Assembly (NCBI GenBank): GCA_963930775.1
Contig: OZ005690.1
Span: 8,354,225 to 8,418,224 of the forward strand
DNA: 64,000 bases
Source of the DNA: Cliona cf. orientalis
Taxonomy: Eukaryota > Porifera > Demospongiae > Clionaida > Clionaidae
Direction: 5' to 3'
A program made the translations under genes and the position numbers. Below are positions 35,085 through 50,400 of the stretch, piece by piece (the stretch's first letter is position 1; every line of letters begins with the position of its first letter). The notes under the pieces were generated by a model. That model did no database searches and was not told the DNA's origin. It worked only from the letters and a program-made list of their open reading frames with translations.

Positions 35085-36683
35085 ATGCGCTCTCTCTCTT
35101 TCGCGCCTTCTTTGAAGCCTTTTCTCTCTCTTCGCTTCAGCAGATTGAGTGTTAGTAGAACTCAGGACAGCTCAGTTCCAGCTCAGTTCCAGCTCAGTTC
35201 CAGCTCAGTTCCAGCATTCATTCTTTCCTGGGACTATTGCTCAAATTATCGGCCTATATCTATCCTCTCAGTTGTCAGTAAACTTCTTGAGCGTCATGTC
35301 CATCATCTACTGCTTCAACATCTTAATGCCTATCCTTGCTACTCCATATCTAGCCGGCAATGGGGCTTTCTTCCGGGTAGGAGCACTGCGTCTGCCTTGC
35401 TATCTGTCACCTATGATTGGCTGCAACAACTTGAGCTAGGGAACGAAGTCTGTTCTGTCTTCTTTGACCTAAAGAAGGCTTTTGATAGCACAGTGTCCCA
35501 CACCATCTTCTGCTGCAGAGACTACTCCAGATCAATACTAACCCATTCATTGTGCAATGGGTCCGTAGTTATCTTACATGCAGATCTCAATCAGTGGTTG
35601 TTAGCGGTGAACACTCTTCTTCCCTTTCTGTTCTTTCAGGGGTGCCGCAAGGCTCTGTACTTGGCCCCTTATTATTTTTAATATTCATCAATGAAGTTAC
35701 CTACCAGATCTCCCCTGGAAGTACAATATCTCTATTTGCAGATGACATTGCTCTATATAGACCGGTCTCCTGTATAGAGGACTACACCATCCTTCAAAGC
35801 GATGTCACTGCAATAGTGAATTGGGTTGCGAATTCTCTTCTTTCTCTACAACCAGCTAAGTGTTGCTACATGGTCATATCGAGGAAACGCTGTTTGAGAC
35901 TTCACCCCCCTCCTATCTTAGTCAACAATTCTCCTTTGGTGCTTGTCAACAATGTAAAGTACCTAGGCATCCAGATTAATTCTGACCTGTCCTGGTCTGC
36001 ACATGTCACCAGTCTCTGCAATAAAGCAAGGCGTCTAATTGGGTTACTATACCGACGCTTCTATAAGCATGCTGCATCGTCCACCCTGCTGCAACTTTAT
36101 AAATCATTTATTCGACCTCATCTAGAATACTGCTCTGTTGTATGGAACCCCTATCTAGTCTGTGATATTGAGGCATTGGAAAAAGTTCAAAGATTTGCTT
36201 TAAGAGTTTGTTTAAAGAACTGGTCAGCTAGCCATGAACAACTCTACGATCAAAGTAATGTTCCCCCTCTTTCGGCCAGGCGTACTAATGCAAGTCTCTG
36301 CTACCTGTTCAAGTTGGTCAACAATATGATTGTCTATCCGGATCCTCCTCTCCATTTTAGGGTCATCCGGTACAACAGCAGGCATTCTCACGTCCAGCAA
36401 CTGCAAGATATTCACTGCAGGACAGCTCAGTTCCAGCATTCATTCTTTCCTGGGACTATTGCTCAGTGGAATTCCCTACCACACTATGTGCTATCTTCAC
36501 CTTCCCTCCCCTGTTTTAAGTCTTCTTTATCATAAACTCATTAGTCTTATTATTCCTGTTTATCTATATACCTCATACTATATCTGGTTGCGTGCCTGTA
36601 TTAGCTACAATTTCAGCTATTCACGTTAACCTCTGTCATTTATTGTACAGAAATTGTTATAAATAAATAAATAAATAAATAAA
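35085..36683 (+). mobile_element. LINE fragment with (AAAT)n tail and internal self-copied segment
   Basis: Plus-strand reverse transcriptase. NYRPISILSVVSKLLERH and WGFLPGRSTAS in one frame lead to VFFDLKKAFDS, then a frame change. A 327-codon frame (35,552-36,535) holds SGVPQGSVLGPLLFLIFIN, LFADDIALYR, VKYLGIQINSDLSW, RPHLEYCSVVWNPY and FFPGTIAQWNSLP. The tail is AAATAAATAAAT at 36,657-36,683. The 5' end is abnormal: 35,163-35,245 repeats the segment from 36,419-36,468 with the 11-bp unit CTCAGTTCCAG repeated four times. It lies in DNA present only in copy A. Dead copy. Confidence 0.85.
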
Positions 36684-36693
36684 CTCATACTAA

Positions 36694-37098
36694 GGCCAAC
36701 AAAAGAAAATTCTTAGTTTCTCAGGCTTTTTCAGCCAAAAAATGATGCGGGCGGGCGGCTTTTTTTTTTAATTTTTTTGGGGCGTGGCCCACCCTTAACC
36801 ACGCCCATATACGGCCTACCTCGAGCTGAAATTTGGCTGAAAGTAACTGGAATTTGCAAGTCTTAGTTAATCTATAATTTGTTATAGCATAGCCATCAGA
36901 GAAGCGACTCTTTGAGAAGTCAGATGCCTACTAGAGAGTGTCAAGGCTGATGCTCAAGCACAGCCAGCCAAAGAGATCGAGCGATAAGCACGACGATAAT
37001 TAAATTACCACACCCACTTAATTAAAAAAAAAAAAGGGCCCAGCAGCCAAAAACTGATGCGGGCGGGCCTGAGAAACTAAATATTTTTTTTCATGGCC
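36694..37098. mobile_element. Harbinger-like MITE (405 bp, TAA target duplication)
   Basis: Ends GGCCAACAAAAGAAAATTC and TTTTTTTCATGGCC, with TTAGTTTCTCAGGC in both arms. TAA at 36,691-36,693 and 37,099-37,101. Both arms also carry GCAGCCAAAAA-TGATGCGGGCGGGC-like blocks. Confidence 0.75.
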
Positions 37099-37345
37099 TA
37101 AAACAGTAGCAAAGAACAAGTATAGTCGTAATAAAGTGGCCTTTGAAATAATTCAATGTGTCAAAAAAACACGTGACTATGCTGACGCAAATGTTTTCAT
37201 GCGGCCTTTTGAAATATAGCTACCGCGCAGCGCTGTACAATGTCTATGGCGGTTCGCGCGTGACGGACGTACCATACATATAACATAATATATGGATTGC
37301 GAGCGTTTGTCTCGTCTATGTGGGGCTCGCTCAGGCTCGCCCCAA

Positions 37346-37636
37346 TAATAACAAGAGGAAGAGAGGGAGAGTCTCTTACTCTGTATAGCTACTGCTGTGC
37401 AAACACACTGCGGATCATTAAATCCGTATATCCTTGTAAACTATAGCATATTACACATACCACCTTGTAGTTAAGTGAGTGTCGGCCAATAATTGGTCTA
37501 GAGCAAGCCCACCTGCAGTAGTGGTGTGTTTCACGGTTTGTTTGAGTCAACCACTCATTGCAAATTTAATTATCCGCGGTGCGTTTGCACAGCAGTATAC
37601 AGAGTAAGATACTCTCCCTCTCTTCCTATTATGTAC
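37346..37636. mobile_element. Foldback MITE with GGAAGAGAGGGAGAGT arms
   Basis: About 55-bp arms share AGGAAGAGAGGGAGAGT, CTTACTCTGTATA and CTGCTGTGCAAAC in opposite orientation. A TAAT microsatellite follows. The element lies in the copy-A-only block upstream of TYMS exon 8. No target duplication was confirmed. Confidence 0.7.
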
Positions 37637-37806
37637 TCTTGATAATAATTAATTATTATTATTATTATTACGTAGTACGACTGTATGATCCAATATTAAA
37701 TTTTAACCTCATAACATTTACATAGTTTACAATTGTGGTGTGCATAAAAATGTTACTATACAATAATAGAGAGTTGTTTAAAGACTTGTAGATGATGTTG
37801 TGTCAC

Positions 37807-40711
<2,905 letters not shown>

Positions 40712-42744
40712 CTATATAAGATAACAAAATGTGATGACAGTGGTAATTTCAGTGTAATGTGTATGACACTTTTAGGCAAGTCACTAGAGCAAATTGAATA
40801 GTGGTACATATTCTTAATATCAAAGGGCGCTTTTGGTTTCAAACATGAAAAACGGCTTTTTAAGAGTGGTGCTGCGCTACTCTACCATTCTTAGTGCTTG
40901 AAATTTTTCACAGGTTTCAACATGTATCTTGTGCTTATACCGATAATCACGATGACACGACCAATTAGGCTACACTGTTAGTTTCTCATACACCCATTTT
41001 TATATTTCTATGCAGGAGGGTGGTCATTATTCATTAGCTGTGTTGCAGAGCTATCGTGGAAGGGAAAGATGAAGCACTTCTTTGCGAGGGGGAACAGAGT
41101 TGCAAAAGATGAATGCATCGATATTGTGCTGGTGTCTCTGTCGAACACTATAAGTCTCTTGATCAGTCACCGCTCCCGTTTAATAGCTCACTTTGTGTTC
41201 AAAGAAAGCAAGCTGCTCAAATTGATGAACTAAAATCTACGATTGCAGTGCTAACAGCAGAAGTTGCTGAGTTGCGCGCAGCTATGGCTAAACAGCAACA
41301 GCCTTTAGCTGTGCGACCAAACGCCAATGATAACGTAAGTAAATGGTCTGATGTAGTTGCACGAAGGGCAAGAAAGGGACAGGCACATTTGCAAGATGGC
41401 CCAGCTCCCCACAGTAAGAACCGAACAAGAAATGGTGATAAGCAAGATGCAGGTGCTACTAGAATATTGGCCTCAAGAATTGCTGTTCCTGGAGTGAAAA
41501 GGGTGTGGGGGACAAAGAAGGATGCTTCCACTACCGTGGTGCTGCAAACCATTAGACAATTGACCCTGGAAAAAAGCTGTCAGTGAAAAGGAAATTCAAA
41601 GAAGGTGATTCGGGGTGATGAGATCAATGGTAGTTTCTGGTTAGGGGAACTGAAGTTGTTCTTGAAGAGCTAGAATGTTTGTGGAGTAATGTATCCCTTC
41701 AAGTAGGTTGGAAACTTGAATTGTACACCAAACCTAGTGATGATGACAGTGAATTAGATGCAGGTTCAAATGCAACAGAAAGTGTTGGTGCGAAATGTGT
41801 GGAAAGTGATAGTGCAGGTAATAGCTACTGCCCTGAAATCAAGTGCTTGTCCTCCTTCCGATACAAACAGCCCTGAAATGTCTATAGCAACACGTTCAAA
41901 TGACACAAAACAAGCATTATTATTAATAAAAATGACATCAACTCCAGTCAGCTTGACTCGAATGCACATGCTAGTCATTGCAACCCTGCTATAACTGCAC
42001 CTACTAATAACAACATTTTTTTAGACAAATAAACACTGGTAAGGATACTAATTATCATCTTAATATTATTTTGTATTTTAATGCTAGAAGTTTAATTCCT
42101 AAGATAGATGAACTTAGACTTATTTGTGCTACTAGTTCTCCTCATAATATTATTTGTGTGGTAGAGACTTGGCTGGGTGATGACATATCTGATAGCGAAA
42201 TTTCCATCCTTGATTATAATGTAACTAGGTTAGACAGAAATAGACATGGTGGTGGGATTATTTTGTTTATATAAGATCTGACTTGCACTCTGAAATTGCA
42301 CTCAAACAATCTTATGATTTAGAATTTTTATTTCTAACCTAAAATTATTTTCTAACAAAATACATGTAGATATTTTTTATCGTCCCCCAAACTCACCCTC
42401 AAATTCACCTGAACTTTTATACAATTGTTTTCAAGGTGTCGCTGTTTACATTTTTTCTAATTTTGTACTTTTAGGAGATTTCAGTGTTATTAGAAACCCA
42501 TCCCACCCCCTTTTTTCAGATTTATTTAATAATGTTATATTGCGTAGTTTTTCTCTCACTCAAGCAGTCCAGGAAGATACTCATACAAGTCCTCAAGGCA
42601 GCATATCACTCATCGATCTGGCTCTAGTCTCCGAGATATCACTGCAGTCATCATGCTGTGTTATTCCCCCTCTGGCTACATCATACCACAATGGTATACA
42701 GTGTTCATTAAAATGGAAAGCTAGCAATCCACTTAAAGCTAGTG

Positions 42745-43083
42745 CATAGGCGCCGGAAGTATTTTGAATGTGGGGGGGCCAGGAGTTAGTACAGTACGCG
42801 CGCAAAATTTTAAGCCACGCCTACTAATTAACGGTAACGCGTTCGTGACACTGATGGCGAAAATGAAGAAACAACGATGGATAATAGGAAAAAACAGTCG
42901 ATTTCAAGGAGAGCAGCAAAGAAACTAGCATGATTTTGACTCAGAGATGACAGAAGGCTATTGCAGACTGGTAAAATTGATAAGTTCACTGTTTTTGCTT
43001 AGCACAAGGCAAGAGTGGGTGTGTCAGCCTGAAAAAGTGGGGGGGCCATGGCCCCCCTGGCCCCCCCGGTTCCGACGCCTATG
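42745..43083. mobile_element. MITE with CATAGGCG ends (339 bp, 5-bp direct repeat)
   Basis: Begins CATAGGCGCCGGAAG and ends CGGTTCCGACGCCTATG. TAGTG flanks at 42,740-42,744 and 43,084-43,088. G-runs near the left end and C-runs near the right end. It interrupts the LINE reading frame. Confidence 0.75.
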
Positions 43084-43208
43084 TAGTGCAAGGAAAGTCT
43101 GGCGGTACAATCTGGCTGATTTTGATACTGCAAACAACCTCTTAGATTCAATTGATTGGGACAATAAACTTTCTGGTGACATTAATCAAGCGTGGGACAA
43201 CTGGAAAC

Positions 43209-44203
43209 AAGATGATGTCCTACTTTATCGATTAATTGCTAGTCCACTGGACGCTAGAGCCATCCAACATGACATAGAAGAAGTAGAACAGTGGGCAAGT
43301 TCCAATTATCTAAAACTTAATGCCACCAAGTGCAAGTACATGATAATATCGAGGAAACCCAGTGTGTCCTATACGTTCACCTTTTATTTGAATGGAGTTC
43401 CATTGGAAAGAGTTGAAATTTTTAAGTACCTTGGAGTTCTCTTGAGGAGCAACCTAAGCTGGTCAGACCATATAGCTATGGTTTGTTCAAAAGCTAGGAA
43501 ACTGCTTGGTCTGCTGTATCGACAATTTTATAATCATGCTACACCCAGCACAATGAAGCAGCTGTATCTCTCACTCGTTAGGCCGCATCTAGAGTATGCA
43601 GCCCCTTTATGGGATCCTTACCTCCAAAAAGACGTTGATGCATTGGAAGGGGTACAAAAGTTTGCCATGAAACTTATTACTCGCAAGTGGGACCAGGGCT
43701 ATACACAGCTTATGCAAATGGTCGACTTACCATCTTTACAGCATCGTCGATTGCATTTAAAATTACAGCACATGTTTCGTATTATTCATGGTCTGTGTGA
43801 TTTCCCCTCGATCTTTCAAGAGACTACAAGTTATTGTGAGAGGCGTGCAAGATCACACCTGCTACATCAGCCATTTGCGAGAACAAATGCATTCTTTTAT
43901 TCGTTTGTACCGAGTGGTGCAACTGCATGGAACCACCTCACTGAGCAGCAAGTTACTGCGAGCAGCTTACAGGCTTTTAAAGGGCTACTGCACTAACTAT
44001 TATTCACTTTATCATTATTTATACATGTACGTTCTTCATTTATGTATACTGTATCCTATTTATATTATTATAATTATAACTTTTGTATCGTTATTTTATT
44101 TATGGGGTGTACACACGATTAGCTATTTTTTGTGTCAGCTATTGTGCATCCTTTGCTATGCAAGAAGTATTATAGACAAAAAAAAAAAAAAAAAAAAAAA
44201 AAA
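43209..44203 (+). mobile_element. 5'-truncated LINE inserted in another LINE, with poly(A)
   Basis: Starts inside the YADD-type motif (DDVLLYR) and runs open to LQAFKGLLH plus stop (43,995), with KYLGVLLRSNLSW, VRPHLEYAAPLWDPY and SFVPSGATAWNHL. It ends in about 28 A at 44,176-44,203. The host LINE frame reads into WDNWKQ before it and resumes with AFLSVMEQ after it. The junction has short microhomology but no evident target duplication. Confidence 0.85.
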
Positions 44204-44797
44204 AGCCTTTTTGTCTGTCATGGAACAGTGCATTCCACACACAACTTTTAAAGCCAAACGCAACCTACCATGGATAAAGATTGAACTAACACAGTCAATG
44301 AGGGCAAGGAATCTTGCCTACAAAAAAGCAAAGAGGAGCAACAATCTCAAACATTGGAGTGCATAATTATAGAAAAAAAAACGAAACCATGCTGCTAATG
44401 AACTTAAACGTGCGAAATAGATATTTTTTAAGTCCCTTAATCCATCAAATCCGAAATCCTTCTGGAAAGGTGCAAAAATTTTGACCAAAAAGAAGAGTAG
44501 AATACCTGTCCTCAAGCCAGAAAATGGTGAATTGATTTTGGATGACTATGAAAAAGCTGAAACTTTGAACAAGTTTTTCTCCAACTGCTTTAATACATGT
44601 GAAACACCACTATCAGAGAGAGATCGTGACTTATTTACTACCTTTTCTCCGGATTGTCCCCATGCAGGACTTTTGTGTTCCGAAGATGATAGCTATCCTA
44701 GAACTACTGTATACTCCTTAGATATTACCAAGGCTAATGGTCCAGATGATATCTCAGCGACTATGCTTAAAGCTACAGCTCCTACCATTGCTAAAGG

Positions 44798-44949
44798 CAG
44801 TGGCATAGCCAGGGTATTATTATTAGATATTTTGAACTTGTGTGAATAATGCTATTAAAATATCAGCTCCTAAATCTTGGCTGTATACAAAATTAAGCAT
44901 CAACCCCCACTTCAGCCACACCAATGTTTGTGGGCTAGCTACGACCCTG
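44798..44949. mobile_element. hAT-type MITE (152 bp, 8-bp target duplication)
   Basis: Left end CAGTGGCATAGCCAGGGT; right end, inverted, CAGGGTCGTAGCTAGCCC. GCTAAAGG is duplicated exactly at 44,790-44,797 and 44,950-44,957. Removing it and one duplicate restores the LINE frame APTIAKG-VMILFNKS. Confidence 0.9.
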
Positions 44950-45349
44950 GCTAAAGGAGTTATGATCTTGTTCAACAAGTCCATAGAACTTGGTGAGGTC
45001 CCAAAGGAATGGAAGACCTCTTCAGTTGTGCCGATACCAAAGGGTAATGATACATGTCAATCTAGTAACTATCGCCCAATATCTTTATTATCAGTGTTAA
45101 GCAAGCTGTTGGAGAGGCATCTGAATAAACACATCTTGAAGCACATGGAATCAACCATGCCACTAGCCCTGCAGCAATGGGGATTCCGATCTGGTCGATC
45201 CACTGCATCAGGACTGTTAGATGTCACACATAAATGGTTCCAGTCAATGGATAAAGGCAAGGAAATCTGTGCCATATTTTTCGACCTACGCAAAGCGTTT
45301 GACTCAGTCCCCCATCGATCGCTACTAGAAAAACTCAAAGCCTGCAATA

Positions 45350-45686
45350 CAGCCTAATAATTGCATGTCATTCCACAGAAGTTCTTAATTGCATGAGCAA
45401 TAGACTGAGGCTGCATGCTATCCTCTCTATCAGCTTGACAAAACCACACTTAGTGCAGCTACTTAACATCACACCTCAATCAATAAGCAGTTGTGACCAA
45501 TACATGCATACGTAATTATTATAGTAGTCACTTCTGTGATTGTCATGTGACTGAGCATGTCACAGTAGTACATTGAAATTGTATAGTACAACAGCAAGAA
45601 ATATTCCAACCCTTGTTGCGAGTACATTATAGTAATTAAACCCATACACACGTGCACCCCCCCTTTTAAAAAGTCTGGCTACGGGC
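45350..45686. mobile_element. MITE-like insert flanked by GCCTGCAATA (about 337 bp)
   Basis: The LINE reading frame stops at KLKACNT and resumes after the insert. The direct repeat GCCTGCAATA lies on both sides. The right end GTCTGGCTACGGGC resembles hAT-type ends; the left end is degenerate. No coding content. Confidence 0.65.
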
Positions 45687-45952
45687 CTGCAATATCAATG
45701 AATATATTCTAAGGTGGTTGTTCTCTTACCTTCAGGGCAGAGAACAATCAGTAGTCTTGGATGGGAAAACATCATCATCCATTCCAGTATTGTCGGGTGT
45801 ACCCCAAGGCTCTGTTTTGGGTCCTCTCATATATATATATTAATGACCCTGCATGCGTGCAACTAAATCCTGGCACGTACATCACAATGTATGCTGATGA
45901 TCTGCTATTACATACTAGAGAGATAAACTGCCCTGAGGACTATCCTAAACTA

Positions 45953-46345
45953 GAGCTCTGTAGAGCACATACCCCGCGCGCTCTGCAATACTCTGCAATA
46001 TTGCAACTTGGGCAAAGCTGTTTTATGACTTGACGACCCTTTTCAACACTGAGCTTGAGCATGCGCAGTTGCATCAGCATACTAAAAGAGTGGGTGTGGT
46101 CGACAAACCACAGGCATGCAGAACAGAAAATGCACGATTTGTAGCTCTAGTAAGCCTTTTTGAGCAATTCGAAGCGCGTATAAACCAGTTTTTCACCGAT
46201 ATCTATCGATTGGTTGTGCTTACAACACGCACAGACGCCTAGAACTCGAGATCTGGCGATTTTCGTGCCGACGACAACTACAACAACAACAACAACAACA
46301 GACATACAAACCGATTGCTTTACCCCTTGCGCATGCGCGCGGGGT
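45953..46345. mobile_element. 393-bp MITE family with CATACCCCGCGCGC ends, AACTA duplication
   Basis: Starts GAGCTCTGTAGAGCACATACCCC and ends GCGCATGCGCGCGGGGT. AACTA flanks at 45,948-45,952 and 46,346-46,350, and removal restores the LINE frame PKLQQDVNEIAKW. Relatives: about 40,250-40,505 and 61,049-61,365 (TYMS intron 3, both copies), a fragment at about 18,014-18,070 and a diverged piece near 61,842. An ACAACAACA run is internal. Confidence 0.8.
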
Positions 46346-46980
46346 AACTACAGCAGGATGTGAATGAAATTGCCAAATGGGTTGATATGAATCATCTAAC
46401 GCTTAATTCTAAGAAATGCAAATATATGATTGTCTCTAGACTTCGTGGAAGGTCAGTTCCAAGCTGCACACCCAGCCTTAATGGTCAGCCATTGGATAGA
46501 GTCCATCAGTATAAATATCTTGGAGTTATTCTCACTCCATGTTAAAGACATCCACAAACTGGAATTGGTGCAGAAATTTGCACTAAAAATGTGCTGCAAA
46601 TGCTGGGACTCCAGCTATTCAGAAAACCTAGACCAAAGCTTACTGCCTGAGCTATATCCCTCCGCAGAAAATACCTTAGTTTAAGCTATTTCTATAACCT
46701 AATCAATGGACTCTTTGAATGTGCCAACCATACTACGTCAACTTACCTACAGTACACGTAGTAGACATGCAAGTATATTATGTTCAACCATTTGCCCACT
46801 CTAATTCTTCTCTTTATTCTTTCTTTCCTAAAACCATATCGCTATGGAACTCTCTTCCATCCAGTGTCATGCTTTCTACCTCTGTTTCATCATTTAAGCG
46901 TAATTTATATTCTTACTTACATTACTCTTAATGTGATTATTCAGTTAGTGTTGTGTTGTTGTCCTTATAAGTTTTAGTTG

Positions 46981-47475
46981 GTGCATGTACTATTATAGTG
47001 ACCTACATCACTGACACATGTACCTTTGCATATAATCGCATAAACATTTTTCCATAGAGCTAAAAATCAAAATCGCAAAGCGTGTAGTTAACCGATTTGC
47101 TTGATTCAAGGTTCAGAAAAAAGGCCATTCACTCAGCTAACTCTTGGTTTGTGTTTCCTGTTCATAGCTAAATCCATTACCAAGTTAGCTATGGCTGCTT
47201 TTATTGACAGAGGTCGATCGTCTGGAATCACTACCATCAGATCCATAACATATAAATATTATGCAACTATAGGGATGTGGTCAAGTTTTTCATAGTATTA
47301 TTATTATACCATTGCTATATTTCAGGGGTATAATATATATAATTATAATAATTATACAAAAGTAGACCAAAATTTAATATTATTCACGATGTTACAGTAT
47401 ACTATTCTCTCAAAAATTGATGCCTAGCTAGAGCGCTAGTGCTAGCTATAATGGTATCTCTGCAAAATTCTTAGA
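46981..47475. other. Junction between LINE remnant and duplication copy B
   Basis: AT-rich; contains the LINE 3' tail region and TATAATTATAATAATTATAC repeats at about 47,330-47,356. No gene seen. Caspase copy B ends at 47,476. Confidence 0.4.
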
Positions 47476-50400
47476 CTATAATTCCGTATGATTATGCTTA
47501 TATTGATCCGATAATTCCATAATAGTGTTGCGATAAATATGAACTTCCTTTAAGAGCCGTACATACATATCTGGCTGTTGAAAACGAATTTCTTTTCTAT
47601 TGGCCTGTTTAGTGAGATTCTCATTCACGTTTACCAGAACTCCTTCTACACTCTTTGTACTTTTTCGTGCCAGACGCGCAAATTCTTGCATCCAAGCACT
47701 TCCATTTCTATACATGAATGAGTAGTGGCCTGGCATTGTGGCACAGGCAAGGAGATAGTTGCCTTCTGCCGGGATAGTGTCCTTGGTGATTATATCTAAA
47801 GCTAACTTGGTGGAGACCGTTGCAGTCTCTAAGCTTCCACGACAAGCGTCTATCAGTAGAACTTTGGGAACTTCACCAAACTTTCGAATCGAGGAAGGTA
47901 GAAGTGGCTCTAAAATATCAGTCTCTATGTTCACTCTGCTTTCATCTTGCATCTCTATATATTTATTGTTCAAGCCATGTCCAGAAAAGGCAAAGAGAAT
48001 ACACTCATACTTTTGAATAAATTCTCGACTTTTATGTTCTTCTAGACTCTTAACTTCATCAATTAAGTCAGAGATTATTTGATTATTAATGTTATGTAAC
48101 CAGAGGACAATGAAATCAGAGTGAACTAATGTCTCGAGGAGATTATGTCCATCCTTACAAGTACCAAGTAATGGTGAATTGGTGTGACTGTAGTCATTTG
48201 TGATGATTATTCCTAGTCCACGAGCCGTGGGATTTCCAATTATACATTCTGAAATGCCTATTTACACATACACATACACACATACACAGGAAATCAAATT
48301 CTACATTCTGAAACACACACACATAGCTACACAGGTAATTATCTTCAAAAATAATATACTAGTCTCATTCCCAGATCCCCTCCTCAAGGAGGGAAACGGT
48401 CTGGTGAACTTGCAATTGGGCCGATCGATCTTGTTTTGTAGCATCATAATGCACCAATAAGGCCATAATCTGATTGGTCCCTATGGCTACATTTGCATGC
48501 ATGTGATCGAAACTTGCAATTGGTTGTAAAATAAATCTTGAATCTGAGTGATCAGAGAAATTGAAAAGCTTATAGGGTTTCATGGGGGGGGGGAAACTTG
48601 CCCCTCCTGGCTGCGCCCCTCCCCTCCTTGACAGTAGCCACTATCCATACACGCAATATAGCTATGTAGCTACAAATAAAAAGTTTGAATGGTGAAAGTG
48701 TCCAAAGCGGTAGTTTTGCTCATTTTAACCCCAAAACTACCTGAAGCTTCATATGCTATGCGTGGTAGGAGACACATTCCACATCCTTGCAACATTTGAC
48801 TTAAAATGGAGGGGAACCAATCAAGTGGATATTACTTACAGGCTTTCCCCATCTGAGTGCTCAGAAGCCTACGGTGGCCGAGAAGGACACTGCCGTGGTG
48901 GCCAATTGCAAAAGCCACCGTTGGCCGCCGAAGGGCCGCCCATCGCCTGCGGCTGGCCGCGCCGCCGCGGCTTAGCCGCGCCCACCAAATCTGTTTGAAA
49001 ATTGATTCTCTAGCTATGAATGGTTAACTAGACTATTATCCCGCACGCATGCGCAAGCGGCCAGTTTGTCAGTCTATCGTCCACACGATATGCATAGGCA
49101 TCTGGGCACGGTGGGTTATAACTGCGATAAAATACAACAAAGAAACGGACTCGGCCTCATTTGGATTCGATTGATACTGGCTAGCTACAGGGGCTAAAAT
49201 GCTTGTTGGTCACGCCTACCAACCACGTGCTTTCTGCCCATGCGCACGCAGCACTAACTCACCAGACCACGCCCACTGCAACGTTTAAGCGTACGCTTTC
49301 GATCTCTGCTAAGCACAAGAACGTGATAAAGAAAGGGTGATATACGTCATATAAACCCTTCCCTCTCGATACTCCCACTGCAGCGTTTAGTTAGTTTAAT
49401 ATTTTCTGACAAACACGCGGAGCGGTGAATCCCCGAGTAAACTCAACGATGTAGACCACACCTAACGTTGTCCAGTTAACCATTCGTGAACTAAATAACG
49501 ATTTTATACTTTTGGTGGGTGCGGCCGAGCAGCAGCGGCCAGCTGCAGCCAATGGGCGGCTCTTTGGCGGCCAATGGCGGCTTTCGGGCGGCCCCAACGC
49601 GGCTTGGGCCGCCGCGGCAGTGTCTCTCTCGGCCACCGTAGAAGCCACCAGAAACAGTCTCAGAAGTTGAAACATTAAAAAAATTTCTGGGGGAGCATAC
49701 CCCCAGATCCCCCTAATATAATCAAATTAGTAGCTAAGTACTACATTATTCTTTGCACATGGAAAATATTATACCATATAGTCTTTGCCATCCCCGCTTA
49801 ACTCTGTAATTGTCACGTTTGTCCCCCCCCCCCCCCCCCCCCCCCCTTGACGAAAATCCTAAATGTATAACTCTGGCTTATACAGCTACAGCAAGTATAG
49901 CGATGTTGCATTCCTGCAGTAAGGTTATCACATAACTGAGCCAGAGCTGCGATCTCATTATTGCATGGAAATTCCTCAGCGCAGGCCCAAGGATTCTACT
50001 ATTCTACCCAGACCCATTTCCTCATTGGAGGTGGGGTCTGGAGGCAAGACTAAAATATATATGTAGTCACATGATTAGTACATCTATATAAATTATAGTA
50101 CCTTTTGTGCACACAAGATTCATGTTTAGTTCTCCAGACAGTGTAATACCATTACAATTGAGCAGTCCAAAATTATCATACTTTGGGATATGATTTCTCA
50201 TCTCTAAAATTAATACAAGATTATTATAGTAATTGAAATACTGATATTATGGTCTGATCGGGTTCACAGCTATAATATTATGGTTTAAATTAGCCCATTG
50301 GGCTGCATGCATGTCCATGCTTTGATCATGTTAACCCTCGGTACATGCGTGGGAGTTATGTAGTTATAAATGCACATAATATCAACATTATGGTGAGTGT

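Larger units (their letters stand above)
41100..46980 (+). mobile_element. Near full-length LINE remnant, disrupted by five inserts
   Basis: In order: an ORF1-like stretch with a coiled coil (41,113-41,586, IDELKSTIAVLTAEVAELRAAM); an AP-endonuclease remnant (42,071-42,274, YFNARSLIPKIDEL, CVVETWL, RLDRNRHGGG); linker and RT N-terminus resuming after 44,204 (IPHTTFKAKRNLPWIK); RT core (YRPISLLSVLSKLLERH, WGFRSGRSTAS, FFDLRKAFDSVPH at 44,842-45,357; SGVPQGSVLGP and YADDLLLHT at 45,735-45,940); thumb and C-terminus (NSKKCKYMIVSR, FFPKTISLWNSLPSS) to about 46,930. Interrupted by elements at 42,745, 43,209, 44,798, 45,350 and 45,953. Several frameshifts; inactive. It separates duplication copies A and B. 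Confidence 0.85.

Noticed and set aside
44176-44203. Possible assembly artefact at the poly(A) run
   Set aside because: The run ends a LINE copy with a proper 3' coding end, and the host LINE frame resumes right after it.
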